Of a DNA stretch of 64,000 bases, positions 1 through 12,610 are shown piece by piece. Source of the stretch: Spirogloea muscicola (Eukaryota; Streptophyta; Zygnematophyceae; Spirogloeales; Spirogloeaceae). The DNA lies in the NCBI GenBank assembly GCA_009602725.1, contig WELB01000029.1, positions 356,342-420,341 on the forward strand, in the 5' to 3' direction. How positions within the stretch are numbered: the first letter of the stretch is position 1; each line of letters opens with the position of its first letter. The notes below the pieces were generated by a model. The model worked only from the letters and a program-made list of their open reading frames with translations. It was not told the DNA's origin and searched no databases. The position numbers were made by a program, and so were the translations under genes.

Positions 1-971
<971 letters not shown>

Positions 972-1791
972 TTTGTGGAACGGTTGGCATGGTTTGCATA
1001 GTGGGAATTGTAACTAATATCGATCCTCACTCTGCGCACATGCGTGGAGCACTTGCTCGGGCCCAGGTCTTCGTGCCTAGGGCGTTGCTTGGACCCCACT
1101 TTCATAGCCACTGGTGCTGAGGTGCCTTGGGTTGCACTTGTACGCCAGAGCTTCGTCGCGTTATTATCATAGTCTTTTCAGTCACGTGCTATTAGAGTTG
1201 TCTTACAAGGAAAGTAGTAGGACAGAAGAAGGGTACATTTTAGGCCAGTGCTCCTTCTGTGTCCTCAAATTGTCCTTGGCCTGCCTGGCATGATACGAGA
1301 GCTGTGGCAGCCAGCTCGCAAGCCCACCTGTAGATACTCCACTTCTACGCTATCATTAATACATGTGCTTTCAACTTCTACTTGGCTGCTTTTCATCGCG
1401 TCTATCAATGTGTTGCAGAGGTCTTACGGACACTTTGTTCAGTGTCATGTACTAGGTTCTGATTCAAGCATTTTCTGCAATGTGTGGGTTGTTCATCAAA
1501 GCCTTAATCTGTTGAGTAAGTTAAATGCTGATGGAGTTAAAGTCTTTATGACATCTGTACAAATGACTGACAGGCGCATTGATACCCACTCGCCACTTAC
1601 TGTGCCATCCATTGGCACGGCAGCAGCCACGACCTCTGATGCAACAGGGCATAGTACTCTGACATCTTGCGCACTTTGACTTTTGCATTGTTATTATGGT
1701 CGGCAAAGAATGTATCATCACAGACCAATGATGCAACTACTGTACAAGAAGTTGAAGAAGTCGCTCTTTGAATATAACCAGTGGTGACCCT
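972..1791. other. Intergenic, no gene seen
   Basis: About 820 bases between two convergent genes. A TGTAA element, the polyadenylation signal typical of chlorophytes, lies near 1010, shortly after the protease stop codon. Short ORFs here have no recognisable motifs and no splice-consistent partners. Confidence 0.5.
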
Positions 1792-4477
1792 TCACTCCAC
1801 CTCCGCAAGATAGTCATCAACCTCTGAAGGTGTCAGGATCCTGGCAAGAGTGCAGAGTGCAGTGGAGAAGATTTAATTGCTAAATATGGGCCATTAGAGT
1901 GGTCTGACTGAGTGGCAGGGATGTGCAGTAAGGCTAAGACCTTCACTACTTTTACCTCAAATACAACAACTGAAAGTCATGAGCCAATGAGGGAATTAGT
2001 GGTAGCTCTTGTGTGCGCTCCTATTCATGACACTTTTTGCTACACTGTGAATATGGGATGCTTTCCTGTTCAAGCACTAATTTTCAGCGTGCTAACCTGA
2101 ATTTGTGGTCGTTGCCCACTATCCCAATCTCGATGTTGCTCCCAGATATTTGGCCCTCAAAACTAGACGGCAAAAACCCAGAGCAATATATGAGTAGATT
2201 GTGATGCTCTTGCTGTCAAGCTCAACCACAGCTTGATCAAGGAAATCAGAGCTGTCAGGCATCCCTGTGCAGCGACATAACTGGGATAGAAACCATGACC
2301 CAAACAGCACTTACCCTTCCTTCAGAGTCAGAATAGCAGTATGGACAGCATCCTCCAACTCCATGTCCTCTGTATACCTGTCAAATCCATCCGAGCAGGT
2401 AGAAGTTGCCCAGCTGAGACATGTCAACTGCGGGCCTGCCTCCCTTCAACTCAAGCGACAGAATTGAGGAGCCCAGTGCCAGCAAGAGGCACTCCAGCAC
2501 AAAGCGAATTGATAAGGGGTGCTGGAAGAACATGACATTTACTTCCACACACACGACCTGCTCTACATGTAAGAAGCTCAGCATGACACAACTCATCCAC
2601 ATACGTCAAGACCACTGTAAACGTTCCAAGAGATCGAACCTCTTCTCCAGGAACGTCTTCGCATTCACCATATTTTTCCCAATTGCTGACGCTTTCCAGG
2701 CAAAATATGAACCTGATGGATCGACCTGGTTGAGGCACGTTGTAAGGCTTCCCACTCAGTCAAGCAAAGTGAAGTGTCATCCAAGACAAGGTATGTATTA
2801 CATTGGCACTATGAAGTGGCGCAAGACTCGTAAGATGAGTAACTCAAGGAACACTTCCAGCTGCCTGCCCCAATGCACCATACGGACCAATGGGCGAGCA
2901 ATATAAGGCAAGGTGACATTGCCCACTTGCCTGATAAAGCTGAGGGCCCTTGGTATCATAACCAGCGACAAGTAAGGACACTCCAAATGGCCTCACGCCT
3001 CTGCTTAGCCAATATGCATAATTGCATGAGGCACGTTGTTAGTCTTCAGGTAGCACGACACAAGGTAGCATAACGAGCTGTTCCAGGCAGGCAACATGTC
3101 ATCCACAATTTGACACAAAGGGCACTGACCCAGACTGCGTGAACTCCTGCATCACTGTGGCAGTCTCCCTCACAAGCTGTGATACGGGGATCACCTCCTG
3201 CAGGTGAGGAAGTACAAGTCAGGCTGCTCTCAACAGAATGGACTATGCACTCCTTCTGCAGGACTTGAATAATTGAAGCATTGCCATGCAAGGCAAAGTG
3301 TGAAGAAAGCTGCAAATCGCTGAAATGGCACCTCGTACAGGCGGTAGTAGGCCTGCGCCGACTTGCGGCTCTGTCGGACTAGCACCCGCGAGTCTGGCCC
3401 CATGCCGCTGCAAGGAGAAAGCCCACCTTGCTGCTGTGCGTGAACACAACATTGCCTGGAGAAGCTAGCATATGCTGCAAATACTTAAGGACTGCCAACA
3501 TGTATGACCCTGACACAAGACTATGTGACCCAATATTTGACACTGAGGCAGACCTAGCATTTGCATGACCTGCAGATACGACCTTTGACACCTGGGTGTG
3601 GAGCTGGCGGGGCAGACCTGTAAACCACGCCAGTGTTGGGAGTGAGTAGCTGGATCTTCTTGACCTGCAGTTACCTTAAGTGCAAGCTCAGCCTATGTAG
3701 TTTGCCGCTTGACCAGAGTGCCATCGAGCATCGCAGTGGCAGGCACGTGAGGTGGAAGTTTTGGGTTTCTTGGTTGCCGTGCTTATGCACCCCATGATGC
3801 TTTGTGGACACACAGCCAGAGTGTGGCCTGGAGTCGCAGACTGAGGGCTTTCAAACAGCAGCAACTGGCAAACAGATCATAAGGACTTAAGATGAAGGCT
3901 TTGCGATTGGAAGTCTATGGTGCTTTGCTTAGTCTGCACACCCCATGCGACTAAGCATTAGTTGTTGACTGGGCATCATTGGGCATCATAATAGCTCAAG
4001 GCGCCCATTCTCATGCCCATCTGGGCTAAGCCAGCCCGTGTTGATTATGAACGTCGTTTCTGGAGAGGTGGAGTGCAGGCTTTGGCCTCACCGACTCCTC
4101 GTCAATGAGCGTGGACGGCAGCTTCTTCTCCGTGGCAATCACCACCCCATTAGTGGCTGCACGCAGAACCCAATCCAGCAATAACGATCACCGAAAGCAG
4201 CGGCCGAAGCGCCGAGAATCAGCTGACCATGGCCGCAGCGTCGTGGATGGCCGACGCGCGACTGCCATAGATGGCTAACCTCCCCTCCTTCCGGCTGCGA
4301 CGGCTAAATGACTATTATAAACATAAAGCCTAACCCAAAACCCTGAATCCTTGATCAAGTCCATAGAGATGCGGTTCCTGACATGGTTAGAACCACCCAC
4401 CCTTGATGCCGAGGGAGGTGGCGCCGCTGGCGACGGCGTTGATGGCGTACTCAATCTGCACCAGCTTCCCGGATGGG
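1792..4477 (-). CDS. PSMA2: 20S proteasome subunit alpha type-2 (5' exon missing in gap)
   Basis: Non-catalytic alpha-ring subunit of the 20S proteasome, acting in cytosol and nucleus. Exons in coding order: 4477-4401, 4156-4092, 3664-3618, 3407-3332, 3197-3130, 3000-2931, 2725-2640, 2377-2315, 2162-2097, 1840-1792 (TGA). Readable blocks in order are [120 protein letters not shown] and [15 protein letters not shown]. All match the alpha-2 family from about residue 15 to the end. The first exon (the family start, usually M..SYSFSLTTFS) is not visible and probably lies in the gap at 4598-5091. The intron between exons 3000-2931 and 2725-2640 has a GC donor (CAG|GCAAGT). The gene diverges from the ketosamine-kinase gene across the gap, so they may share a promoter. 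Confidence 0.93.
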
Positions 4478-4597
4478 CTGCCAGCGCGCTCGCAGCCAGC
4501 GGAGGCTCAGCTCGCCGCCCCGGCCGCGGAGACGGCGGCGGCGGCGGCGGCGGCGGTGGGCTGGCCCACGGGCCACGAGCCAAGCGCACTGCGGCGG

Positions 4598-5091
4598 NNN
4601 NNNNNNNNNNNNNNNNNNNNNNNNNNNNNNNNNNNNNNNNNNNNNNNNNNNNNNNNNNNNNNNNNNNNNNNNNNNNNNNNNNNNNNNNNNNNNNNNNNNN
4701 NNNNNNNNNNNNNNNNNNNNNNNNNNNNNNNNNNNNNNNNNNNNNNNNNNNNNNNNNNNNNNNNNNNNNNNNNNNNNNNNNNNNNNNNNNNNNNNNNNNN
4801 NNNNNNNNNNNNNNNNNNNNNNNNNNNNNNNNNNNNNNNNNNNNNNNNNNNNNNNNNNNNNNNNNNNNNNNNNNNNNNNNNNNNNNNNNNNNNNNNNNNN
4901 NNNNNNNNNNNNNNNNNNNNNNNNNNNNNNNNNNNNNNNNNNNNNNNNNNNNNNNNNNNNNNNNNNNNNNNNNNNNNNNNNNNNNNNNNNNNNNNNNNNN
5001 NNNNNNNNNNNNNNNNNNNNNNNNNNNNNNNNNNNNNNNNNNNNNNNNNNNNNNNNNNNNNNNNNNNNNNNNNNNNNNNNNNNNNNNNNNN
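4598..5091. other. Assembly gap (494 N)
   Basis: A run of N flanked on both sides by GGC/GCC-rich sequence. It sits between the divergent proteasome alpha-2 and ketosamine-kinase genes and probably hides both first exons and their shared promoter. Confidence 0.95.
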
Positions 5092-5173
5092 GGCGATGTG
5101 CAGGAGCCGGCGGCCATGGGCCCGGCGGAGTCATCGGCGGCGAGGGTGCCCCAAGGCGTGGTTCGACTTCAGC

Positions 5174-5204
<31 letters not shown>

Positions 5205-8200
5205 CCGGCGACCGCGCGATCGCGGACCACCTGCGGCTCCTGGGCTGCGGCGAGCTGCGGCGGCGGCCCCGCGAGGTCCACTTTGCCGGCTGCACCAACG
5301 AGTCGTACGCCTTCCACTGCGCCCACGGCGACTTCTTCGTCAAGATCAACAGGTTAGCGCAGCCGCTCGCAGCCCCTGAGCTGAGGCTCTGTCATGACAA
5401 AGGCTCCACAGTCAACGACTGACCCTAAACCCCAAACCCGAAGCCAACCCTAAACTCCTGAACCACTCCCTAAACCCTAAAATCTCATCTTGAAGGCCTA
5501 AATCCTTAACGACTGCTGGAGGCGTTTAAGGAAAAAGGACACTTGCAAGGCTGCTGCATTTATCTGAAGGTTATGTTGGGACGCTGCGACAGGCACTCTT
5601 GACAAGCCTAGCCGTAACACAAGTAGCGCCAGAACACATCGAGTGGCTCAATGTTTCTATACATTGCATCTGCTGAGCTCTTATGCATGTGCTTGCCACT
5701 GGGACAGGAATGCGTCGGCAGCCCAGATGTTCGAGGGTGAGGCAGAAGTGTAGGTCTGCTCCCTCCCGACCTTCTTCTCTCCTTGCCCATTCTTGAAGAT
5801 GTCCTTGGGATGTGTGCTGACAAACTCAGGGGCCACCAGATTAAAGTCTGCTGCTTGTGCTCCTCCCGTGCGCCCCTGGAGCTATATATTCCCGCGTCTG
5901 TCATTGCAGCTAGTCAGACTGTCAAATAAGTTGTGTTCTGACTGTTGGTGTGAGCTGCAGAAAGTAGACTCTGTCTTGCAGCCAGACGAAGTCAGATGCT
6001 TGCAGTTCCTAGCTGATCTTATTTCTGTGATACCTGCACCATATAGCTATTTGTCAAGTCTTGCAATAGCAGCAACTCTCTAGTCCTTGCTAAGGACACC
6101 CCCGAGTCTTAAATCCTGGCCCTGACCTTTCAGCTTTGACTTCGACTCCCCAGTCTTAGTTGCATAATGGCAATAGAATGACATATAATTGCTCCATGGT
6201 GGCTGATGCGGTATGGCGTTGGGTTAGGTTGAAGCAGATACAGGCGTCAAGCACAGTGCGAGTCCCATCCCCACTGGGGTCTGGCGATCTGCCAAATGGA
6301 GGGTCATACATCATCCTTGAGTTCCTTGCGATAAGACCCTTTGGCATGGTGCACTCTCGTCTGCTCGCAGCCTTCATCACAATGAGATTTGGTCGGCACT
6401 CTCGTAGACTTCTTGTTGTTTCTTTGTACCTGGACAAGCTCATCTATTCTGCTGATGTCTGAGTCTGAGTTGCGTCATATTATGACCTGCATTGTCCTGG
6501 GCCACAGTATGTCACCGATAAGTGTGGCGTAGTTATGTTGCCATAGTACCTGCTCTTTGGAACTTCCATGTGCACAAGGTGACGACCTTCCTGTCTCCAT
6601 TTATATGTGACTTTCAGTGTTATTGTGCGGTGGCACCTTGCAGATGCAAGAAAGCAGTCAAGCTGCATTGGGACATGCTTTGGCGAGCCTGCATGTTGCA
6701 CCTGCCAGCATGAATGGCTACGGATTTGCACTACCTACACGGTGTGGCTCAAGTGCAGATTTGTTTCTTACTTGGCTAGCTTTGGTATGTGCCGCTGGGA
6801 CAATTCATGCCATGACACTGGCAATTGAAGTACCCTCATTCCCTACATCCCTACAGATTAGGAAGTTTGCCTCTTGTCAATGACTGGTCTACATCATGGG
6901 AGCAGTTCTTCATCCAAAGACGCCTCCTTGATCGATTTGAGGTAGATACATTGGGGCCTTACCTCTTTCGCCTCCCTTGCTCCATTCAGGACTTTCTGTG
7001 TTCTAACGGCCTCTTGCAGATTCTTCGAAGTAGGATGATCCAGATGTTACTCACATCTGGTTGCGTCATTCATGCAGAAAGCTTGCCAAAAACTCGGCAA
7101 CAATGCTGGGGACATACGTGGCACCAGAGATAGACTGATTGCAAGGGCACAGGACTGTCTGAGTCAGCATACGGTCAAGCCAAGCATGCTACACGGAGAC
7201 CTCTGGGTAAGTTTGTCGCATTTCCTTTCACAAAGTAACTCAAGAGGTTCTCAACCATTTCATAAGGCCTTCTGTAGAAATCCTTGTCGATCTCGATCTG
7301 CAATGCACGCTTGAGATTAACTGAAAATGACATCCTGCGGCACAAAGTGCTCTGCAAGTAGGATGACTTGAGGAAGTTTCTGAGCCGTTGTGCTGAAGCA
7401 GGTCGGCAACTCTGGCCTCACCAATCAAGGAGTGGCCATATTCGACCCAGCAGGCTTCTTCGGTCACTCCGAATTTGGTAGGCCCGGGTCATGCCCGAAA
7501 GATCGAACCTTTAGAGGCCTCTAGCCTGCGGTTGTGCGCCTGGTCAGTCAATTGAAGAGCGTGCTTGTGGTGCATGATGACATACAAAGCAGGTAAGCAC
7601 ACAGTAGTGTCTGGAAGAATGTGTTCAGCAGAGTGTTTCAGAATGTATATTGTACAGGACCAATGCAGGGAGCTGTCCTGTGCAGATCTGGCATTTTGCG
7701 GATGGCAGCCAACACCTGATTTTCCTGGCTTCTGTGAGTGCTTCGAGCTCTCAATCGTTGTTTCGATAACTACAGTCATAGATGAGAGAGGATCCTCAGT
7801 AAGTGCACGTGCACTCCACTTATTCCTATTCCATGATGATTGCTGTTGCAGCCTCGGCCTTCTATGATGCATACCACGACATCATTCCTCGGGAACCTGG
7901 TCACGAGGAGCGGCGCCAACTCTATCAGCTATTCCACCTCCTCAATCACTTCCTTATATGTACGATTGTCCTCATGCATTCAGTTTTTAGGCACTGATGT
8001 CTGGAAGTATCCGTCATATGCATTTCTGGTCAGACGCCCAGCCGTTCAAGATCTGCACAAGGCGTTCAGTAACACAAGCACAACTGGAATCCTGCAGATG
8101 GCGAGGAATACTATGAGCATCTGATGGCAATGCTACGAAAGATCTTGTAGCAGGATGTAGAGCGATCTACTCTAACCATAGCTCTCCTTGATGGATGCTC

Positions 8201-8579
8201 ATATCTGTAAACCTTCCTTCGCAGCATCATAGATGTGTGCCTTCAATGCAGGCTTGTTATCTATTGTACCTTGCAGCTATGGCCAGATCAAAGCATTTCT
8301 CTCATGCCAATGAGCATTGGTGCCCATAGCTATGAACCACCAAGAAGTCCACTTGCAACATGTGCTACATTCTTATATGCCCTAAAGTCCAGTTGTGGGT
8401 GGTATCCAGTAAGTATCCAGCAAAATGTTCGATAGTCAGTAAAACCCTGCCCACGCCATTTTGCTGGATACTGCTGATCATTATGATATCGTCGCCTCGT
8501 GCCAAGACCTACACGCAGGAGTGCAGCATAACTGTCTGGCACATTTGCAGACGAAAGTCACTCCAGCATGACTAGTTGA
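5092..8579 (+). CDS. Fructosamine/ketosamine-3-kinase family protein (5' partial)
   Basis: Predicted kinase of the fructosamine-3-kinase (FN3K) family, which phosphorylates ketosamines on glycated proteins or metabolites so that the adduct breaks down. Exons: <5092-5352, 5708-5749, 6228-6348, 6644-6752, 6862-6941, 7078-7206, 7402-7477, 7686-7733, 7852-7959 and a tentative 8551-8579. Landmarks: a P-loop-like start (FAGCTNESYAF), the ATP-binding Lys in FFVKINR, AAQMFEGEAE, TVRVPSPLGSG, DWSTSWEQFFIQRRLLDRFE, the catalytic loop MLHGDLW, the metal-binding Asp in IFDPAGFFGHSEF, and the C-terminal QLYQLFHLLNHF block. These are in FN3K order. The N-terminus is lost in or before the gap. The last coding exon (YESHSSMTS, then TGA) fits the family ending but is short, so it is uncertain. 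Intron 1 carries CCCTAAA-type motifs. Confidence 0.88.
5421..5493. repeat. Degenerate telomere-like (CCCTAAA) motifs
   Basis: Several CCCTAAA or near copies occur within about 70 bp just after the first visible exon of the ketosamine-kinase gene. In plants AAACCCTAA is a promoter/first-intron 'telo-box'. Whether it acts so here is inference. Confidence 0.55.
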
Positions 8580-9010
8580 GGTATCCAACTTCATCACGCG
8601 ATTGCCACGTTGTGGTAAAGTCAACTGGCACTTTGCGAACGAAAGCCACTGCCAGCACCACTGTCTTGGCATGTCTATCCTAGTTAGGCAGTGATCACAA
8701 TTGTTGACCTGCCTGGTGGCGCGAGGCTCTAGAAGTCGGTTGATCTCAGACGGCAGCCGCTGCTGGTGCAATTCCCCCCTTTGACGCAGCTACTGAGCAG
8801 GCACCCTTAATGATTTCTACGCTTTTCGGCTTCTTCGACCTTGTTCAGTCATTGAGCAGTTTCTGTGGGCTGTTTATTCACAGCCCTTGCCCACTCTGAA
8901 AGAGCTGCTTCATATCGCTCTCCCCACTTGTGATGGCTGCTATGCGAGGTGGCTTTCCTCCTGGCTGCTCCATTCCCTCGAACCGCCATTGCCGCCGCAG
9001 CTGCCGCCGT

Positions 9011-9041
<31 letters not shown>

Positions 9042-9454
9042 AATGTCGCCTGAGGCCGAGGCCGGCCATGTTATGAAAAATGCGGCTGCTGTCTGAGAAC
9101 AACGGCTATAAAGGTCCAGCCAGGTACATGAAGAGGGTGTTTCTGACTATGTTAGCCACAGGCTAGGCAGACAGGGCGCTGTTAGTACCCCCCGCGTCAG
9201 CATCAGGAAGTCAGATGAGCTGACGGTGGAGATGATGACGGGCACTCAGATGATCACTGATCGTTTGCGTCGACAGAGGAGCGGGTTCCGACCGTCCGAT
9301 CGGAAGATCCGAGGGTCAGCGCGGCCCCGCTGCAGGCCGATTCAAATCTCACTTCCTCCACCACCACCCTGCGCTGGCAAAGCCAGCTCCGGCGGCGGCG
9401 CCGGCGGCGGCGGCGGCGGCTGCGGCGGCGGCGGCGGCGGCGGCGGCGGTGGCC
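8580..9454. other. Intergenic with stem-loop module and CCG microsatellite
   Basis: No gene seen. A copy of the dispersed stem-loop module lies at about 8867-8915 (GGGCTG...CAGCCC followed by CTTGCCC). A CCG/CGC triplet run spans about 8990-9042 and a GGC run about 9392-9451. ORFs through these triplet runs are proline- or alanine-rich artefacts. Confidence 0.5.
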
Positions 9455-10620
9455 ATGCCGGAGCGCGGGCAGGCGCTGCTGGNCGCGGGGTCGTGCAGCC
9501 CGGCGCTGGCTACCCGCGGCCCCGCCGCGCACGACGCCGCCAGCCCCGCCGCTGCCGCGTCCGGATCCACTGCCGCGCTCTTTGGATCCGCGGCAGCGGT
9601 GCCGGCAACCGATACGTCGCCAATGGACGACAAGGTCACCAACTCGGACCTGCGTAATGCCATGTATCAATTCAGACGTTATTTCTGCTGGTCCGGACAC
9701 TCCTATCATGGGCCGTGATGCTGTGACGCGGTATTCCTGCTGATTTTGATGGACAATCATATCATTACGTTGCAGTGCGCTCGGCGTGAGGTCCTGAGCA
9801 CCTTGCAGCAGTGCAGCCTGCGCCTGCGCATCGCGATGCGGGGGGTGCTGGAGGCACAGAGCTTCGCGTCATCAAATGGCAGGTCAACCTCGTGATCAGC
9901 TTGCACGGCTTCTACCTCGCTGCTTGTTCCTGCATCGGATGCCACTCAGCAGCGGACATATTCATGCAAGCATCGAACTTGAGAGCGGAGGGCACGTCTC
10001 CCAGTCGGAGTTGATATCCACTCTGACACTTAGCTACTTACAGGACACCAAGTACAGAGATTGGTGCAGCTCATGCAGCTCTATATACACGCTTGTGTAG
10101 AGAAAACCAGCTTCCAGAAGTGGACTACAGCCTCCTCATGGACCAGCTCAGGGATGCGGAAAGAGCAGTCAGGAAGGGCCTTGACATACTGCAAAAAGGA
10201 CAACCCAGCAAGTCAAGCCCCAGCTTGCAACCAGCTGAAGAGTATGCACGAGATACGGGCATATATGGTAGCAGCAACAGCCGTCATTCCTGCCTCACTA
10301 ATGCCGATAACCAGCGACAGGCAGAGCGTCTGGAACAGCCACAGCGTGCAACCTTGCTTGATGACAGAGCTCAGGTTCAAGCCCAGGGCGGCGCAGCCTT
10401 CGTTGAGCATCCTGCACGAGCAACGACGTCCTCCAAGGAGCGTCGCCTGCTTAGGCGGATGCTGATGCTGCATTCACTGGAAGTAAATAACCGAAGGCTC
10501 TTGCAGAAGCTGGCCTCTGAGCAGGCGGCACGTGAAGCGGACGACCTGATGCAAGTCCAACTTGCCATTGAAGAATTGCAGGCTGACCTGCAAATTGATA
10601 TAGCAAGCCCAGATGTGTAG
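9455..10620 (+). CDS. Predicted coiled-coil protein of unknown function
   Basis: I do not recognise this family. A consistent three-exon model is 9455-9634, 9776-9882 and 10044-10620 (TAG), giving 287 residues with all junctions in phase. The N-terminal exon is Ala/Gly/Ser-rich and low-complexity, starts at the ATG after a GGC run, and contains one N (9482), so its start is uncertain. Exon 2 (REVLSTLQQCSLRLRIAMRG) and exon 3 (LLMDQLRDAERAVRKGLDIL; LLRRMLMLHSLEVNNRRLLQ; EADDLMQVQLAIEELQADLQ) are helix-rich with leucine/charged heptad-like spacing, suggesting two coiled-coil stretches around a less ordered, Gln/Ser-rich middle. No signal peptide or membrane span is seen. It converges on the small gene at 10805-11457. 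Confidence 0.6.
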
Positions 10621-10804
10621 GTTCATTAATCTACTGTAGGATGCTCGTTTTCCGCCATCAATGCAGGTTGAGCAGAATGATGTCCTCTGACCTCACCCAA
10701 AGTTGCTTACGAATTTCCTGGCAGAAAGCTCGGGGTGGGTGGATGGTCGTGTCTTTAGATTGCTACAGCTTGACAGGGTGGCAATGAGACAGTACATGTT
10801 TTCC

Positions 10805-11457
10805 CTAGAAGCAAGTATGGTTATGCCAGCTTAGAGTCATCAGCCGTCTATAGCGACGTGTGATATGGCTTATGCCAGCAAGTAATACGGATAGCCCAAG
10901 GACGGTCAGGCAACAGGCGATTGCTTTTGCTACCGCTTTTGCGGCCATCCAAATGGCACAGGCCGTCCCAAGGTACACATGAAGCCCCAAATCAAACTCG
11001 CATTCAGGCCGAGCATGCGGCGCGCCGGCAGGCCGTGTCCTAGCTGAGACTGCGGTTAGACATTCACGGCCTGACCTCCTGCTGACTGCGGAGCTCCCCG
11101 TCATTGAAGCCAATGAGATTAATAACTTTCTCACAGTGAGTAGTCCGATAACACACTCGGTGATCAACTGACACATGTACAGGTCTTAGAATCCATGTTA
11201 AGCTTATCATAAGTAGATGCCCAGCAGATATCAGTGGCCTCCTCGAGCTTCTACACGCCCTCGTTTCTGCGCACTCCATGCGAGCGGCAGAGCCTCGAGG
11301 CCCGTTGAGGAACGCCGGAGAGAATGCGGCTGCTGATGTTGAAAGACCGGCTGTTGTGAAAGCCAGCCAAGTGCATGCGGAGGAGGGCGCGGACGCTGTC
11401 CGGGCTCCGGCCGCCTGCGGGCGGCGGCGGGAGCGAGCCTGGGGCCAGGGTTGCCAT
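10805..11457 (-). CDS. Small unknown gene, about 137 residues
   Basis: A four-exon model with GT-AG introns and matching phases is 11457-11257, 11129-11076, 11049-10934 and 10847-10805 (TAG). The first exon is Arg/Ser-rich with few acidic residues, like an organelle-targeting leader (PDSVRALLRMHLAGFHNSRS). The second and third exons read VINLIGFNDGELRSQQE and MLGLNASLIWGFMCTLGRP. I recognise no family. A competing reading is the long ORF 11176-10805 on the same strand, which encodes a strongly hydrophobic helix (AVAKAIACCLTVLGLSVLLA) followed by basic residues, as in a tail-anchored protein. Only one of the two can be right. Confidence 0.4.
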
Positions 11458-11640
11458 GGCGGCAAGTGGAAGTCTCCAACGAGGGGCTGGGTGCCAGGTC
11501 GTGTCATCTGTCTTCCATGGAGAGACTCCGCTTAGGAAGGGGGGCAGTCAACGCGGTCCCCCGCCCACATTGGCTCGGCCGGTGACGTCCCCTCCTGTTA
11601 CCTTCGACACCTTACAGGGCTCCGCTTTATGTAGAGCTTT

Positions 11641-12610
11641 GGGCTGGCCTCTCCCAGCCACCAGTTAATGTGGCCGCGCTTGCCCCCTTTATTTAGCCTT
11701 ATTTGCTTTGCACTAGATTCTGCCTGAACAATTTGTTAAATTGAATTGGCCTCCTTTTCGATTCATACGATGCGCGCGCCTTCTCTCCTGCTGAAAGAAG
11801 GGCCCCGTTTCTTCTGAGACCGGCAATGCTGTGAAAGCGGCCGAGCACAAGATCTCTAGTCAAACAATGATCACCATGCTGGCGATACCTTCTATCCGCT
11901 GGCCATGGACATCCACGGGTGATACGGGGGTCGGTGGTCTTCGTACATTCGCTGCTGGCCTTTCGAGCTTACCGGCGGCGACGCGAAAAGGGTGCAGCAC
12001 TTCCTGGAGGCTCAGTGCCCTAAGATCTTGCGTCCTGCTACCGCATGCGTCCGTCTATGTCCCTCCAGCAGTCCCAAGCGCTTGCTTGGCACCGCCCCGC
12101 CAAATGCGCCCTTGCAGCAGCCTCTGGCTTGTGCAGCAGGGTTGCTCTTCCTCCCCTCAGCTCATCTGACTTCTTATTGCTGACACAAGGGTACGAAAAG
12201 CGCCCTGTCTGCCTAGCCAGTGTCTCTGCTAGTACACTCATGAACATTGTCTGTAAAGGCTGGCTCCTTCAGCCGCTCCTTCAACATCAGCAGCGGCTCT
12301 CTCCTCCTCACCCCTCTCCACCCCCCCGCAGTCCAAGGACCGCCGTGCGGCTACTCTCTGGAAGCTCGGTACCTTTAGGTCTTGTGTCGTCTCCGCTACC
12401 CCTAAATCATGCGTCTCTCCATGTCCCTTCAGCAGTTCCCATCGCGTGTTTTGCACCAGCTTCTTGGACAGCGGGGTTCATCTCCCTCTCCTCAGCTCAC
12501 CTGACTTTCTATTTGTGGACACGGGGGTACTGAGAGGCCACCTAGCCTGCGGCTCCGCGATATTTTGATGCCTATCCTCTCTGTAATGCACTCGACTGGT
12601 TTGGTGACAG
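11641..12610. repeat. Dispersed stem-loop repeats and an imperfect tandem duplication
   Basis: At 11641-11682 lies the retroelement-type segment GGGCTGGCCTCTCCCAGCC followed by ACCAGTTAAT..TGGCCGCGC, which recurs in the 42-54 kb nests. Near 11745-11800 there is a segment resembling 26525-26575. Two diverged copies of a segment of about 250 bp lie at about 12000-12240 and 12353-12590; both contain the order ATGCGTC..TCTATGTCCC/CTCCATGTCCC, CAGCAGT, then CTCAGCTCA..TGACTT. No convincing gene. Confidence 0.5.

Noticed and set aside
8849-9096. Poly-Ala and poly-Pro ORFs on the two strands
   Set aside because: Products of the CCG/CGG triplet run, not a gene.
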